Shown: positions 43,947 to 56,143 of the stretch, one piece after another
Layout of the letters: every line of letters begins with the position of its first letter
Numbering within the stretch: position 1 is the first letter of the stretch
Assembly (NCBI GenBank): GCA_026214975.1
Contig: CM047808.1
Location: 8,396,267 to 8,460,266 of the forward strand
Direction: 5' to 3'
DNA length: 64,000 nucleotides
DNA from: Gentiana macrophylla
Taxonomy: Eukaryota; Streptophyta; Magnoliopsida; Gentianales; Gentianaceae
Program-made: the position numbers and the translations under genes
The notes under the pieces: generated by a model
What the model was told of the DNA's origin: nothing
The model's input: the letters and a program-made list of their open reading frames with translations, nothing else
Database searches by the model: none

Positions 43947-45265
43947 AAGGAGTTTTCAGAGGAAGTAAACAAAAGAGAGAGAGAGTCCAGGCTACAACAA
44001 GTAACTTGATATGTATGTTGGGACCTAATTTTCCTTGTATAAGAAGTAATGTCCTTTAATGTCATTCTAGTTGCCTGTTAGGCAAGACTACCTTCTGGAG
44101 CTAAATTAAACTAGTTCAGAATAGGAGTTATCTCTATATCATGCAAAGCTTTGAAATATAATTAATTAAATAATCGTTTGGTCAAACATTTTAGATCTGC
44201 AAGAGCAATTGCAGTAGATACCTTTACAAATATATTTTTGGAGATTTCAGCATTTTGATTTGAGAATAAAAAAAAAGAGGGAATTGAAAGTATATACCTT
44301 TTGGTAAAAATAGTTTTTTTTGTATACCCCTATTTTTAATTATTACAAGCATAACCCTTAGTAGGACATGCAATTTGACATTCAGGCCGGGATATAATGT
44401 GATGAGGACGGGTTATTTTTCATTGAGGCCGGACTAAAATAACATGTCCTCAGTAAATTTTCTCACTCGGCCGTGCTAAAAAACCCGTCCTGAATTATTG
44501 TTCCTCCACCCTATCAAACCGCTGGGGTCATCTTCCTCCTCCTCCGGCGTGATTTCAAATCCATCTTTTCATTATTCGATAGACATGTAGTAGAGCCAGA
44601 CATAAGGTTTTTATTTTTCAGATTAGATGTTTTTATTTTTCAGATTAGATGACGATCAATTAATTAAAGGGGTCCATTTTCCTTATACCGTGCGAAGGAA
44701 CAAGTGTTTCTGTTCTTGTGGTGTTTTGGGTCCTTTGGTCAGTCTCGCAAGAGACATATCCGATATGTCTAGTGAAAACTATATTTTAATTTCAGTCTGT
44801 TTTAGTACTATTTTTGCAGTCAAAGGGGGTAATCCAAATACCTGCGAATTGGTATTGATCTTGTGATACAAGTTTATGTTTATTTCTCTAATGGTGATTG
44901 ACTTTTGAGTGCTTATCATCTAATTTTTATCTCTCTTGTTTGCTTGCTTGATGCGTTGTTATTAGCCACATGGTTGAATTGGAATCAATGGCCTGTTAGT
45001 CTCTAATAGTGTTTGATGTTGGTTTTGATTGCTTCTTTATTTGCTGGTAAAATTAGTGTTTGGATGAATGTGAAAGGCGTCCGGCCGATCGACGTCCAGC
45101 GATGTTTTGGCTGATCTATTTTTCCGTTTTTTCATTTCACAATAATTATTTCAATCCCGTATGGTGTGACATGTAGATTTGTAATTGAAACAAGATATAA
45201 TTCAGCCTCAGAATATATAAATAAAACGCCGGATAATTGCCAAAAAATAAAAATGAAAAAGATTC
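43947..45265. other. Unassigned flank with short repeats
   Basis: No gene recognised. A 22-bp sequence, TTTTTATTTTTCAGATTAGA plus TG, is repeated exactly at 44608-44629 and 44630-44651. AGGACGGGTT (about 44406) and AACCCGTCCT (about 44482) form an inverted pair 75 bp apart, possibly the arms of a small decayed DNA transposon. The 79-codon frame at 44627 has no recognised domain. Confidence 0.35.
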
Positions 45266-45365
45266 NNNNNNNNNNNNNNNNNNNNNNNNNNNNNNNNNNN
45301 NNNNNNNNNNNNNNNNNNNNNNNNNNNNNNNNNNNNNNNNNNNNNNNNNNNNNNNNNNNNNNNNN
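45266..45365. other. Assembly gap of 100 N
   Basis: Exactly 100 undetermined bases, a conventional placeholder length. True size and content are unknown, and open frames crossing it are meaningless. Confidence 0.99.
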
Positions 45366-46060
45366 ACATTCTTATCAAATGCCATTTAAGTTTGTAGGCT
45401 CAAGAGGATCATCCTCTTCCGAAGAATTAATTTGCATTATCGATTATTGAGTTCAACGTTCTTGTTACTTTTCCACTTTTACGAAGTCATCATCAGTCAA
45501 GTTTTCGTGTTTAGCAGTTTAGATACCTTGAGATGTAGTTGTTAAATAATTTATGACAGAATTATAAATCAAATCATACACCACAACAAATAATAATTTT
45601 AGGAATTATAAACGCGATGTCATGCATGCAGTTTATCCTACCATTCCAAGGATTTAACCTCACATCATGTTGCCGCCGCAGGGTCGGTATCAACACAATG
45701 ATAGTTAAATTGAGACAATCTCTCTCAACAATCAAACCATTAAGAATCAAACATCTCCATTTAATTGCTGATTACCTTCCTTTTTCAACCAAGATATTTC
45801 CAAAAATATCCTTGTGAGTGTGACCCATCTTGTTTGAGATCTCAAAGTACGCCCAGTATGGCGCGCACAGGTCGGTCGATGACTCGAGCAGTACCCAAAA
45901 TCCTATCCTTTCGGAGACCAAGCCATGAATTTTGATAGGGGTGAAGGCCGTCCGCAGGTGGCCGTAATCAAAGCGGCTCGAGGCATCACCATTCTCTCAC
46001 GTGTTTGTGCCAACAGTAGAGGCCGTGGGGTCGGTTGTCACCTTCCCCACTCCCACTCGT
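45366..46060. other. Unassigned, GC-rich second half
   Basis: Nothing recognised. From about 45830 to 46040 the composition is richer in GC (for example GTCCGCAGGTGGCCGTAATC) but the frames are short. Confidence 0.3.
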
Positions 46061-46560
46061 TATTTTGAAAATTATGTAGTCTTTTAGGATTTTCAGAATT
46101 TATTTATAATCATCCGAAAAACAATAAATCATGAATATTTAAATTAATCCTCCCACTAGTTCATCGGTTCCAAATACCGTCTAACTAGTGTCACTTATTC
46201 ACGATTTTCCAATTTTATGGATTTATTAAAATTCCTCGTGTAGACGCTACACAATTAAAATTCACCAAGAATTTTATAACCCCAATACTTTAGGACTTTA
46301 TGAATTTTCTAATAATTCAAAAAACAATAAATCATAAAATTTAAAGCTCCCGTTAGTTTATCGGTTCCAAATACCGTCTAACTAGTGACACTATATTCAT
46401 GATTTTCCAATTTTTTGAATATTTAGAAATTTCTTGTATAGACACTACCCAACTAAAATTCACAAAAGAATTTAAAGTCCTAATTAGTCATGATAAAATT
46501 TTAGGATCGTAGAATTTTATCTCAATAATTTGAAAACAATAAATCTTGAAAGGCAATCAC
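46061..46560. repeat. 197-bp tandem repeat, about 2.5 copies
   Basis: CGGTTCCAAATACCGTCTAA occurs at 46165 and 46362, each copy preceded by AACAATAAATCAT and followed by TTCATGATTTTCCAAT-like text. A third, partial unit with AACAATAAATCTTGAAAGG begins near 46528. Units differ by small indels. Confidence 0.75.
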
Positions 46561-46670
46561 CAACTTATCGGTATTAAACCCTGGCAGAGCTTTAACCGAG
46601 TTCACCGAACGGTGTCGGGATTGGCTAAGCCGACCCGTCCTCTTCGTTGGTTCATATACGACTGCTGGAT

Positions 46671-46822
46671 GAATCGGGCTAAGGCTGCCCCATTGAGCGA
46701 AACTCGCCGGATAGCTTGACCTTTTTGGACCCTCGACGCTAACGTCCGCGTGTGCGAGTGCGAGGGTTGAATCGGGCTAAGGTTGCCCCATTGAGCCTCA
46801 GCTCGCCGGATAGCTTGACCTT
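46671..46822. repeat. 98-bp tandem repeat, two copies
   Basis: GAATCGGGCTAAGG begins copies at 46671 and 46769, and each runs through CTCGCCGGATAGCTTGACCT. The block is GC-rich and follows directly on the AT-rich 197-bp repeats, a sharp change in composition. Confidence 0.75.
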
Positions 46823-47387
46823 GCCGGACCCCCGTGGCTAAACCCGCACTTGGACGGACAAGTCGAGTCGAGCCGAAGCCTGTTGACCGCCCGAACCAAT
46901 TTTCGAACCTTTTGCTCAGTTGGTGTCCAACTTTTCCGGATTTTCCTAATTTTCAATTATTAAAATTCTTTTTATGTAGTCACTACATAATAAAATCCAT
47001 GAATGATTTTTAGATCCAAAATATTTACCGAGTAAAATTTATTTTATAATGTGAATTTTATATCCCGATAAAATTCCGTTCGTTTTAATTAATTTAATTT
47101 ATTACCTTAATTAATCTAAATTAATTACGTCTCATACATGCCTAATTAATATCACGATTAATTATCTACATGTATGCATATGCTAGGAGTGGAATTCATG
47201 AATATGATCCATGTCATGGCATGATTATATCACATAAATAATCATACAAGAAAATAAATGCGAAAAATAAACCACTAAGATAGACTGTTGGTACCCCCGT
47301 ATCTAATCTATAAATAAATAAACCCTAAATTATTTACAACCGCCGACGGGTATAAGAATTTTCTGCTCCACATCTTCAATAAAAACC
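46823..47387. other. AT-rich, nothing recognised
   Basis: No coding pattern. TTAATTAATTAATCTAAATT-type simple sequence occurs at 47080-47130. Confidence 0.3.
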
Positions 47388-47500
47388 CTTCTAGTTGAGT
47401 TGGTTGAAGCTCCTTCTTCCTTCATTACCACCCGAGTTCGATGGTTGTAAAAAAAAAAAAATACCACCCGAGTTCGATGGTTGTAAAAAACAACAAAAAA
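47388..47500 (+). repeat. Possible tRNA-derived SINE head
   Basis: CTAGTTGAGTTGGTTGAAGC resembles a tRNA A box (TAGCTCAGTTGGT) and CCGAGTTCGATGGTTG a B box (GGTTCGAAT), 30 bp apart, followed by an A run. The B-box half with its A run is repeated in tandem at about 47462-47495. A complete SINE body and target duplication were not found. It is too diverged to be a working tRNA gene. Confidence 0.4.
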
Positions 47501-47863
47501 TCAAAATTAATGCATCCAATAGGATTCCAACTCGAGTCTATGCATAATTAAACCTGTGTCTTGACCACCGTGCTACAGATTTTACTCTTCATAAGCTCAG
47601 CGTCCAATTTATTTAATATGCTGCGGCCGAAATAAAAGAAATTGTAGAATTAAAGTTGCAAAACTAAATTACATGACATCCTATACCCGGAAAAACGAGT
47701 TTACAATAGATCTAACGGTAAACAAGTACCAACCCCAATCTATCTTGTCAACTAAAACATTCAACAACGCATTTATAATATAATATAAAAGATGCAATAT
47801 TTATTCAATTCCACTCCTTATTAATTAATTATGCAATCAAGATAGCAAAATCGCTTTAACCTT

Positions 47864-47875
47864 GCTCTGATACCA
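47864..47875 (-). promoter_or_regulatory. Primer-binding site (tRNA-Met type)
   Basis: The minus strand reads TGGTATCAGAGC, an exact match to the usual Copia primer site, two bases inside the LTR at 47878-49653. Confidence 0.85.
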
Positions 47876-47877
47876 CA

Positions 47878-49653
47878 TGCTACATATACAGAAACCCGAA
47901 TCCGGATCCGATCCATAATTGGATCGTCAGATCTGATTCACAGCACCGATCGAGACACTCGATCATGCAAAGCGGAAGCTACGAATAAATTCGCATGCGA
48001 TTGTACCACGATTTGATTCGCATAAATAGTTAATAACTACAAGAAGGATAGTAGATTTACCCAAACCGGAGAGAGACAATAAATCGACAAAAGGGAGAAG
48101 CCACAATCTTCCGGATTGTATCTCCTAGCGACAACTGCTGGACGTCGATCCTTGCCATAGAATATCATCGAATATGCACAAGAAAAACCCTTGGTTTTTC
48201 TTCTCTAAATGACTAAGGTAAGAAACTATTTTTTCTACCTTTTAATTTGATGTTGGCGCCATTTTTGCAGTGCTTATTGTGTTAGGAGGAACTCTCTTTA
48301 TATAGGAAAATAACTAGTCAAGAGAGTTATCATTTTCACACCACAATTACCTAATCCCATAAGGAAAAAATATTTTTGCTACAAAAATAAGTAAAAATTC
48401 CCAAAAAATCAATCTCATATTTTTTCATTAATTATCCAAAAAATAGATAATTAATTAATTACACATGTGACATAATCTAGAAAAATTTCTTTTTCTAATT
48501 CATCACAAATGTGTGGCGCCTCATGTCATTATTTTTTAATAGAAAATGTCTTTTCTATTTTATATATTATTTACCAAATAAATAATATTTCATATTTATT
48601 AAATAGGCCAACTATTTAATTTATTTTCGAGGTTCCATAAAAAGAGAAAAAACTCGCGTGTTAGGAGCCAACCCGGGGACCATGGACCTATAACCAGTAG
48701 CTACAACAAATTGAATAAAATATTCATCGAACAGAATATTTCTACTCAACTTATTAATTCCGGAATTACGCCACCATAAATCCAAACTGAACTCTATCGA
48801 TTATATATATAACTTATTCTCAAAACGTCGAGTCGAGTCGATAAGTGTCCATTGATATAACCATTACATATAAACTTACCCTCCATAGACTATCCGTAAT
48901 TAAGCAGGATTATTTCCGTAAACCCTCTTCAATACATTTTATCCTTATTTACCATCAACCCAATAGTGATCAATTAGTTTATAACCAATACGAACTCTGT
49001 GGATCGATCAGTTTCTAGGATTTACAAATAAGGGGATTGTCTTTCTACTTACCGCGGGAAGGAATGATTCCATATCTGTGAGACACGCACTCCTCACTCA
49101 TCTCAGAATAGTGACAACGTGAAAGTGATTAGGACGGTGCCTCTTAGCGATCCTTAACGAACACATCAAACTCTATCCTGAAATAAGTAGGAGTCTGTAA
49201 TCACTTCAGGATTAAGGTTAATCCATATATGATCATCTTGTGATTCAATAAGATTTCTCAATCACGGAATCATATGAGAAACTCATATTAAATCGGTCCA
49301 GTCCTATATGACTCTCATCATATATAAATGCCCCACTTAGACAACCAATGTCAACGGTCCGGATAAGACGGTCACATCATAAAGTGTTCTGGGCGCATTA
49401 ATGGTGGTATAATCAACAGACCCCATACTTTGATTAAGTTCACCACGGACTAATAGTTCAAGTGTATCACCATAAACTTAATCCTCATGTGTGACACACA
49501 CTAAGTTGTATGGCTACATATGATACGACTTGGGTTTTCAAGAGAGTGTATTACATTACAAGCACGAAGCAAGTAATAAGATGAGAATAAATCTATCATT
49601 TTTTAATTCTAAAAACAATTATATAAATTGTCTTCCGGGCGCTACTTCCAACA
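47878..49653 (-). repeat. Long LTR (5' LTR) of a minus-strand element
   Basis: On the minus strand it starts TGTTGGAAGTAGC, ends TATGTAGCA and is followed by the primer site, giving 1776 bp. The element's internal region should run left from 47863, but no coding domain is found there, so most of it is deleted or it was a non-coding element. TTTATATAGG on the plus strand near 48298 reads CCTATATAAAG on the minus strand, a fitting TATA box. A CTTCCAACA end is typical of large plant Copia LTRs. Confidence 0.7.
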
Positions 49654-50159
49654 ACGACTTCACAAGGCACACCCGATGCTCCCGCTCAGACTTAATTTTA
49701 TTTTGTTTGTACTCTTTTTTGAAGGCATTTTTAACTTTGTAACAAACTTTAATGGTAAGCACTTTGCACTTATCTGTTGGCGGATGTGTTTGAAGCCATC
49801 CTATAAACTTTGCAAGTGTTTTATTTTCGAATTTTGTCTAAGTCTGGAAATTTTCTTGAACTTGCTCTTGACTCGTATTCGTATCTGTGCCCAGTTATCC
49901 GCAACATGATCTATATAATTGAACCAGGTGCGGATAGACCTGAAAATGTGTATCGAAAAAATTTAACACACGGCCTCGTTGTTTTGGGCATGGCTATCCA
50001 TCAGTCTTGGTCGAAATAATTTGGCTTTGCACTATTTAATGCCTTCGGAAGTGTAAGAGTCTGGCTCTGACAGACCGCTTTAAGTCTGCTGCCTTGATAA
50101 CCGTAACCTTTATTGTTGGCCCAGTAACCGATCGAGCATTGAAAGAAGCTAAGATATCT
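49654..50159. other. Unassigned, perhaps Gypsy 3' LTR region
   Basis: By position this should hold the 3' LTR of the minus-strand Tat element, but I could not match it to the leader at 57.9-58.9 kb. Short frames only. Confidence 0.25.
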
Positions 50160-51298
50160 CTTTATCCGTTTTGGAGTTTTTGAATTTGAAAAGAATCATC
50201 CCCCTCCGTTGGATTAACTTGATCGGGACCGTAGGTCCTCCTGCCTCTTCCTATAAAAAGAGTGCTGAGCCACTGTACTCATTTATGTTCGAAAGTTCTA
50301 AGCCTCTTCTTGCCAATAAAATTTGCAGCTCTTTATTCCGTGTTTATTTGATTAATATGCCTCCTTCCACTACTCACTTATCGTTTTTCAGTACATCATC
50401 CAATGAAGTATTGGCAAACTTCTGAGTGTATTTCAACCGTCACCCCTGCTGATTAAAAGGGGTTTGAATCTGAGTAAGTGAAACGGAGGATCTCGGCTTC
50501 GTATCTCCTTGCCTGGTTGGGAAGATATGGTGGCCCAGCCCTCTGGTTAGTATAATACGACGGTGGTACGAGAGTTTACTCACTTTGTCCGAGGTGGGGC
50601 TTAGATGGCCACTCAACTGCGTGCTCAGGCGTGGAGTCGCAGATTCTCTTTTACTCCTGGTTGTCATCAACAACTTTTTCAATCTTCCACACTTTGACCC
50701 CGCCTTCATTACGAGTAGGCCAGGTCTTTGGACGAAGATGAGGTCTCCCGGCACGCACATCAGAACAGAGCCCTTCACTATTTGTTTCTTGAGTCATGGG
50801 AGTTTTTCCCAGTGGGGGTCGCATCGGAGCTGTCTCAGGATGCTCGGGAGTGGAAACGCTTCATCAACACTCATGTGTTTCCTACTGATGATTTTAGGAG
50901 GTTACGGAGGAGGAGGGTCTGCTCGTGTATGCTATTGGCAGCCCGTCAGTAAATGTGGACGTGGGACTCTTAATGCATCGTGAAGAGGTGTCCTTTGCTA
51001 TGGGCATGAAGTCTGATCGCTCTATTTCGTTTCCCTAGTTGATTTCCAACATTTTTTCTGCCTTGGTCCCCACTTGTCCGTCAGACGAGTATCTTCCCCG
51101 GAAGAACATTGAGTTTGATAAAATCCTATCCGGCTTCTCCTCTGAACCCGGTCTTTTTTCAGAGGACGATGAGTCGTCGCATTTTTAGTTTTTCCATTGT
51201 ATTGTTCACTTTTCTTGCTTTTTGTAACGAACTTCGTTTAATTTCTGTTTATGCTTTGTGCCTGCATATCTTTGATCGCATTTTTTTTATTTGAGTCT
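50160..51298 (+). pseudogene. Tat-type antisense ORF, unit 1 (degenerate)
   Basis: A promoter-like TATAAAAAG at 50252 lies about 105 bp before an ATG at 50357 (MPPSTTHLSFFSTSSNEV). Downstream, ELSQDAREWKRFINTHVFPT then DDF (about 50830-50905), and in a shifted frame VNVDVGLLMHREEVSFAMGM and SISFP (about 50955-51035), line up with unit 2 (ELNQWYREWK, VNVDWGLIIYHEAVNFARDM, LIPFPWLISSIY). It is therefore a diverged paralogue of the unit at 51430-52482. It has frame breaks and stops. It runs opposite to gag-pol, as antisense ORFs of Tat elements do. Protein function is unknown. Confidence 0.6.
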
Positions 51299-51429
51299 GA
51301 ATGTATCCGTAGTCCGGCTTTCTAGCCGAGGTCGGGTTTGCCGGTTTGAGAAGAGATGTGAACATATATCCTCTATGTCAAGCATTAAATTCGGAGACTT
51401 GATGGTTCTCCTAGAAGACCGTGCATCTG

Positions 51430-52482
51430 ATAAACACAATTAATATAGACCAAACTTCAATTTTGAATTTGAAAAGTTGGGTAGCCATAACCGTAGGATC
51501 CTTTCAATGCCTACCGATGGTGTACCCTCTGATCCTATATAAATAGAGGGGAATTTTGGCTGTTTTGGAGCACAGAACGCATCGTCTGAAACCTATGCTT
51601 TTGTTTCTGCTCTTACTATGTCATCCTCCTCTGGTTCTACCTCTCCCACTCTATTGTCTCCTTTCTTTAGCACGGATTCCATCAAAGCCATCCAGAATTA
51701 TAGGGTTTATTTTGCCGATTGTGCACACTTGCCTGAGAGGATCTAAAATCTAAACAAGGGTCTTTGTTTCGTGTGGCATATTCTGGATGGTGCCATTTTC
51801 TTCTTGATCCCATTGGGAGGTGCAACCTCAGCCCGGTCCACGAATTCTATGTTGTTTTATTAGAAGCTCAGTCAGTCGAAGAAGTCTTTGTTGTGTCCGT
51901 TCGGGGTATTTAGGTGCGTTTTACCCCGGGCATGATAAATTAGTTTCGCAAATCCCGTGTTTGATCCAAATTTTACATTTTGAAACGGTGCAGGATCTCG
52001 GCGATGAAGAGCCCTATTTCTCTCATCAATTTGACGCGTACTCGCGATTGTTCCCCATAAGGGACGACGAGCCTATTCACAATGCCGTTTTCTCTGAGCT
52101 CAATCAGTGGTATCGGGAATGGAAATGATATATTAACAGCCAGGCTATTCCTGCTGATAATTTTGAAGTGCTAACTGATGAAAAGGCCATCCTTATACTT
52201 GCCATATGCACTCCGGATGTGAATGTTGACTGGGGGCTTATCATCTATCATGAGGCTGTTAATTTTGCAAGGGATATGAGGCCTAACCGTCTAATACCCT
52301 TTCCTTGGCTGATCTCCAGCATCTACCAGCTTCGGAATGACCTTAGCACCCCGGGATCAATATCATCGCTCAAATTTTCATCGCTAACGAGTTGTTCTCT
52401 TTCTTTTTTTTTACTTTTTTTGTGTGGGCATGGGCTCCCTTGTTTTGGACAAGGCTCCTCAGTTGTGGTGTTGTCTTGTTGA
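51430..52482 (+). pseudogene. Tat-type antisense ORF, unit 2
   Basis: A TATA box TATATAAATAG at about 51536 precedes ATG 51618 (MSSSSGSTSPTLLSPFFSTD). The body reads, with frame changes, SPVHEFYVVLLEAQ and VRGIxVRFTPGMIN. This is the pattern of the putative plant transposon protein domain found in extra ORFs of Tat/Athila elements (...REFY...VRG..V.F.P..IN). Then come FDAYSRLFPIRDDEPIHNAV, ELNQWYREWK, a TGA at 52126, and the C-terminal part (VNVDWGLIIYHEAVNFARDM ... LIPFPWLISSIYQL) to about 52340. It has its own promoter-like site and reads toward the 3' end of pol. In related elements such an ORF lies between pol and the 3' LTR. Its role is not known. Confidence 0.65.
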
Positions 52483-52685
52483 AAATAATTTGTTGCTTCA
52501 GATTTGCTTATTTGTGGTATTTGTGAAGATTTCAACTCGTTTTTTATTTAATCCATCATAATATAAAACCTTCGTAAAAGGAGTCATAAAGTCGAAGCTT
52601 TACAAAATATTGAAAGAAAGCCTAAACACTCGAGTCGTAAACAAAAGGATGGCCATAACCCAAAAGAAACAAAGTTCACCGACTG

Positions 52686-53962
52686 TTACATATAATACCT
52701 CTTCAGATTGTCCGAGTGCCAAGGGCGATTGAGCTCGAATCCGTCCTTGTCTTTGGGAACATAGGTCCATTTCTTGATTTCCCTCGCGACCTGGTAGGGG
52801 CCTTCCCAATTTGCTGTTAATTTTCCTTTATCGGGCTTTAGCCCCGTCGCCTTTCGCTTTCGTAAGATGAAATCCCCGACTCTAAAAGAATGGCCCAGAA
52901 TCCGACGGTCATGGTGTCGCTTTGCAATTTGTTTGTAGTTGACAATTCTCAGGTAGGTCGCCACTCTTTTCTCCTCAGCCAGATCTAGCTCGAGCTTCCG
53001 GTGGGTCGGATTTTTGTCTGGCTCGTATTTATCCACTCTGATGCTTGGGAGAGCCATTTCAATGGGTGTCATCGCCTCTGATCCATATGTTAGGGAAAAT
53101 GGAGTTTCTCCAGTAGGCATTTTGATCGTTGTTCGTAGCGCCCATAAAATGGCGGGAATCTCGTCTGCCCATCCCCCTGCCTTCTTGCTTGCACTTTCAC
53201 TTATACTCTTTTTCAACATTTTGATGATTTGTTTGTTGCCGGCCTCGGCTTGCCCATTTCCTTGCAGATACGCAACTGACGACTGCCAGTGTTTAATGTT
53301 GTAGTCTTTGCAAAATGTTGAAAACTCATCCCTGAACTGAGGCCCGTGGTCCGATACCACTACCCTCGGAACCCCTAATCCGGACCAGATCTGATCATGT
53401 AAGAAATATGTCACATTTTTTGCTCCAATTTTTACCATAGGCTTAGCCTCAATACATTTGGTGAAATAATCCACGGCTACGATGACAAGCTTGCAACCTC
53501 CTCTTCCCGGGGGAATGGTCCGATCAGGTCGAGGCCCCACATGTCAAATGGCCAGGCTGAGATGACAATACTTTGTTCAGCAGATGGTAGCCTTGGTATG
53601 TCCGCGTGTATCTGACATTCAAGGCATTCCTTGACGAGTTTTTCAGAGTCTTGTGTGATCGACGGCCAGTAGTAGCCTGCGGTTATAACTTTTTGGGTTA
53701 GGGAGCGACTCGCGGGATGTCCCCCGCACGCTCCTTGATGTAGCTCTGCAAGAATTTTTTCACTTTCCTCCTTGCGGACACACCTGAGAAGCGGCTTAGT
53801 GAAAGATCTCTGATATAATATCCCGTCATCAAGAATATACCTAGCCACTTGCCTTAAAAGAGTACGAGCTTTGTTTGGACTTGTGGGCAAGACACCTGTT
53901 TGGATGTATGCTCGTATATCATCCATCCAGCATGGTGTCAAAGTTGGTGTATCGATGTCCAT
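52686..53962 (-). pseudogene. Tat Gypsy integrase (two overlapping frames)
   Basis: The N-terminal frame (53962-53477) holds the HHCC zinc finger, LHQGACGGHPASRSL ... CLECQIH, and the entry ISAWPFDMWGLDLIGPFP. A shift near 53500 leads to the second frame (53540-52686) with DYFTKCIEAKP, VVSDHGPQF and GNGQAEAGNK, the DDE triad. LTANWEGPYQV, the GPF/Y module typical of Ty3/Gypsy integrases, follows, and the frame ends HSDNLKRYYM at 52686. Apart from the one shift it is intact. In a working element integrase would insert the cDNA in the nucleus. Confidence 0.85.
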
Positions 53963-54010
53963 GATCTCTTATTTTTCAATTGATGGGACGGAACAATACT
54001 CCACCATTAT

Positions 54011-54316
54011 TCACAGGTCGGCTATCTCTTCCTCCAAGGATAACCTTGACAGATAGTCAGCTCTTTCGTTGTCCTCTCTATCGATTCTAGTGAACATGCA
54101 ATAGTCGAAATCTTGCTTCATTTGTTGGAAAATTTCACGATACTTCTCTAAGATTCCACGTAGGGTCTCGTACCCCCCTGAAATTTGTTCGACAATGAGC
54201 TGAGAATCACAGTGGACCTGTATATTGGGTACCTTCATTTCCCTTGCTAAGTCGAGCCCGGAAATCATGTCCTCATACTCTTCCTGATCGTTTGTTGCTT
54301 TAAACTTGAATCTCAA
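54011..54316 (-). CDS. Archaeal-type RNase H (aRNH) domain of Tat element
   Basis: About 100 codons open: ATNDQEEYEDMISGLDLARE, VHCDSQLIVEQISGGYETLR, DREDNERADYLSRL. Glu in EYED, Asp in CDSQL and Asp in ERADYLS are the expected catalytic acids of the second, plant-acquired RNase H (RVT_3 type). This domain marks the Tat lineage of Ty3/Gypsy elements, where it lies between the original RNase H and integrase, as here. The start shown is only the first Met of the stretch; the real protein is part of Pol. Confidence 0.85.
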   Translation of the reverse strand: MRFKFKATNDQEEYEDMISGLDLAREMKVPNIQVHCDSQLIVEQISGGYETLRGILEKYREIFQQMKQDFDYCMFTRIDREDNERADYLSRLSLEEEIADL

Positions 54317-54378
54317 AGCCTTCTCAATTCCTCCGTTGTACCTGGCTCAGATAAGATAACCCCCGCTCCGCTTTCATT

Positions 54379-55700
54379 TTAGTTGAAAGCTTTATCTACG
54401 TATAGGTGCCAACAGTTGTTGGGCTTTAGGGTTTCATTTGCGGATTCCGACGCAGGCAGCGTGTCTGATCGCTCTGAGTTGAAGCTAGTCTCTGCGATAA
54501 AATCGGCTAAGGCTTGGGCCTTGATCGCTTTCCTGGGTTGGTAGTGGATGTCGAACTCGGTAATCTCTATAGCCCAACGAAGTAAGCAACCTGAAAGGTC
54601 TGGCCTGTGTAGGATTTGGCGTAGAGGGCTATCTGCCATGACAATGATTGTGTGCGAAGTGAAGTAGCCTCGTAATTTCTGAGCTGCTATCACCAGGGAG
54701 TAAGCCAGTTTTTCCACGTTGAAGTATCGACTTTATACCGACTGAGCGCCTTACTGACGTAAAATACGGGTTGCTGGTGAGTTTCTAATTCCTTTATCAA
54801 GACGGCCGCTACGGCCCAATCTGATGCCGCCAAATACAAGAATAGGATGTCCCCCATAAGGGGATTGACCAGAAGTGGGGCTTCCTGAGATATTCCTTGA
54901 GGGCCTGAAAGGCCTTGGAGCATTCCTCATTCCAGGAAAAAATCTTGTTACCCTTGAGAACTTTGAAAAAGGGCAAGCATTTTTCGGCTGATTTTGATAT
55001 AAACCGACCCAAAGCTATAATCCAGCCATTAAGTCTCTGTACTTTCTTGACTGTGGTTGGTTCTCGCATGTTGAGTGGTGCCTGAATTTTCTCGGGATTC
55101 GCCTTTATCCCCGTGGCTAACCATGAATCCTAGAAATTTGTCCGCTCCAACCCCAAATGTACATTTGGCCGTATTGAGGTTCCTTGAATGTCGTCGTACG
55201 TTTTTGAATGTTTCAGCAAGGTCGGCGGCGTGACCCCCGATTGCCGATTTTACGACCATGTCGTCTATGTAAGCTTCCATATTCCGACCGATCTGTGAGC
55301 TAAACACCTTGTTTACAATTCTCGATAAGTTGAGCCGCATTTTTAACCCGGCGGCATCATTTTAAGTATTAAAGCCCTTATGCGGCTCTAAAAGCTGTTT
55401 TTTCTTTATCGGCCTCCGCCATCTTGACCTGATGGTACCCGGAATATGCATCCAAAAAACTCAATGTCTCGAAACCGGCGATGGAGTCGACTAACCTGTC
55501 AATTCAGGGGAGCTGATAGGGATCCTTCGGCAGGCTTCGTTTATGTCGGTGAAGTTTACACACAATCTCCACTTGCCGTTATGATTCTTGACCATCACTA
55601 CGTTCACGAGCCAGGTGGGATATGCCAATTCCTTAATGATCCATGCTCGCATGAGTTTACCGACTTCCACCTTGATAGCGGCCTCCTTTTTTTAAAGTGA
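54379..55700 (-). pseudogene. Tat Gypsy reverse transcriptase and RNase H
   Basis: RT is seen in 55340-55029 (VFSSQIGRNMEAYIDDMVVK, catalytic YIDD at 55271-55260; CTFGVGADKFLGFMVSHG), preceded by broken N-terminal RT up to about 55700. The connection domain is in 55069-54809 (NGWIIALGRFISKSAEKCLP, FKVLKG, WNEECSKAFQALKEYL). The original RNase H continues in 54923-54379 (LYLAASDWAVAAVLIKE, QQPVFYVSKALS, KLRGYFTSHTIIVMADSPL, DIHYQPRKAIKAQALADFIA). At least four frame changes separate these pieces. The order RT, RH, aRNH, INT is that of plant Tat elements. Confidence 0.82.
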
Positions 55701-56143
55701 AATGTTTGGCACGCTGTTGAATCGGCTTGTACATGGTGTAAACGTTTATATGGTGTAACACGATCTCTGGCTCTACACCCCTCATATCGGTTACCACCCA
55801 TGCAATTGCCTCTATGTTTGCCTTTAATTTCATGATTAAGGCCTTTTTTTTCTATCGTGAGTAGATGAGCCCCAATCTTGACTTTTTGGTCGGGATAAGC
55901 AATGATTACCTCAACTAGCTCATCGTCAGCGGTAAAGTCTGGTTCGTCTCTGACCTATAAGGTCTCACACTCAAGTTCAGAAGGGGCCATCTCCCTCATC
56001 ATACTCATTAAGCTTGCTCCTGATGTGGCTGGTTGCTCATCTTGAGCCCGTTTGCCCTCTGTCCGGGAGGAGTGAATATATATGAGTACTACCGCGGGCT
56101 CACTTACTGATACCCCAATCATATCATCCACATAAAAAGTTTC

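Noticed and set aside
45146..45450. Two frames running through the N gap
   Set aside because: They are open only because N codons were translated as X.
47388..47460. tRNA gene
   Set aside because: Boxes A and B are only similar, there is no acceptor stem pairing, and the B half is tandemly duplicated; SINE-like at best.
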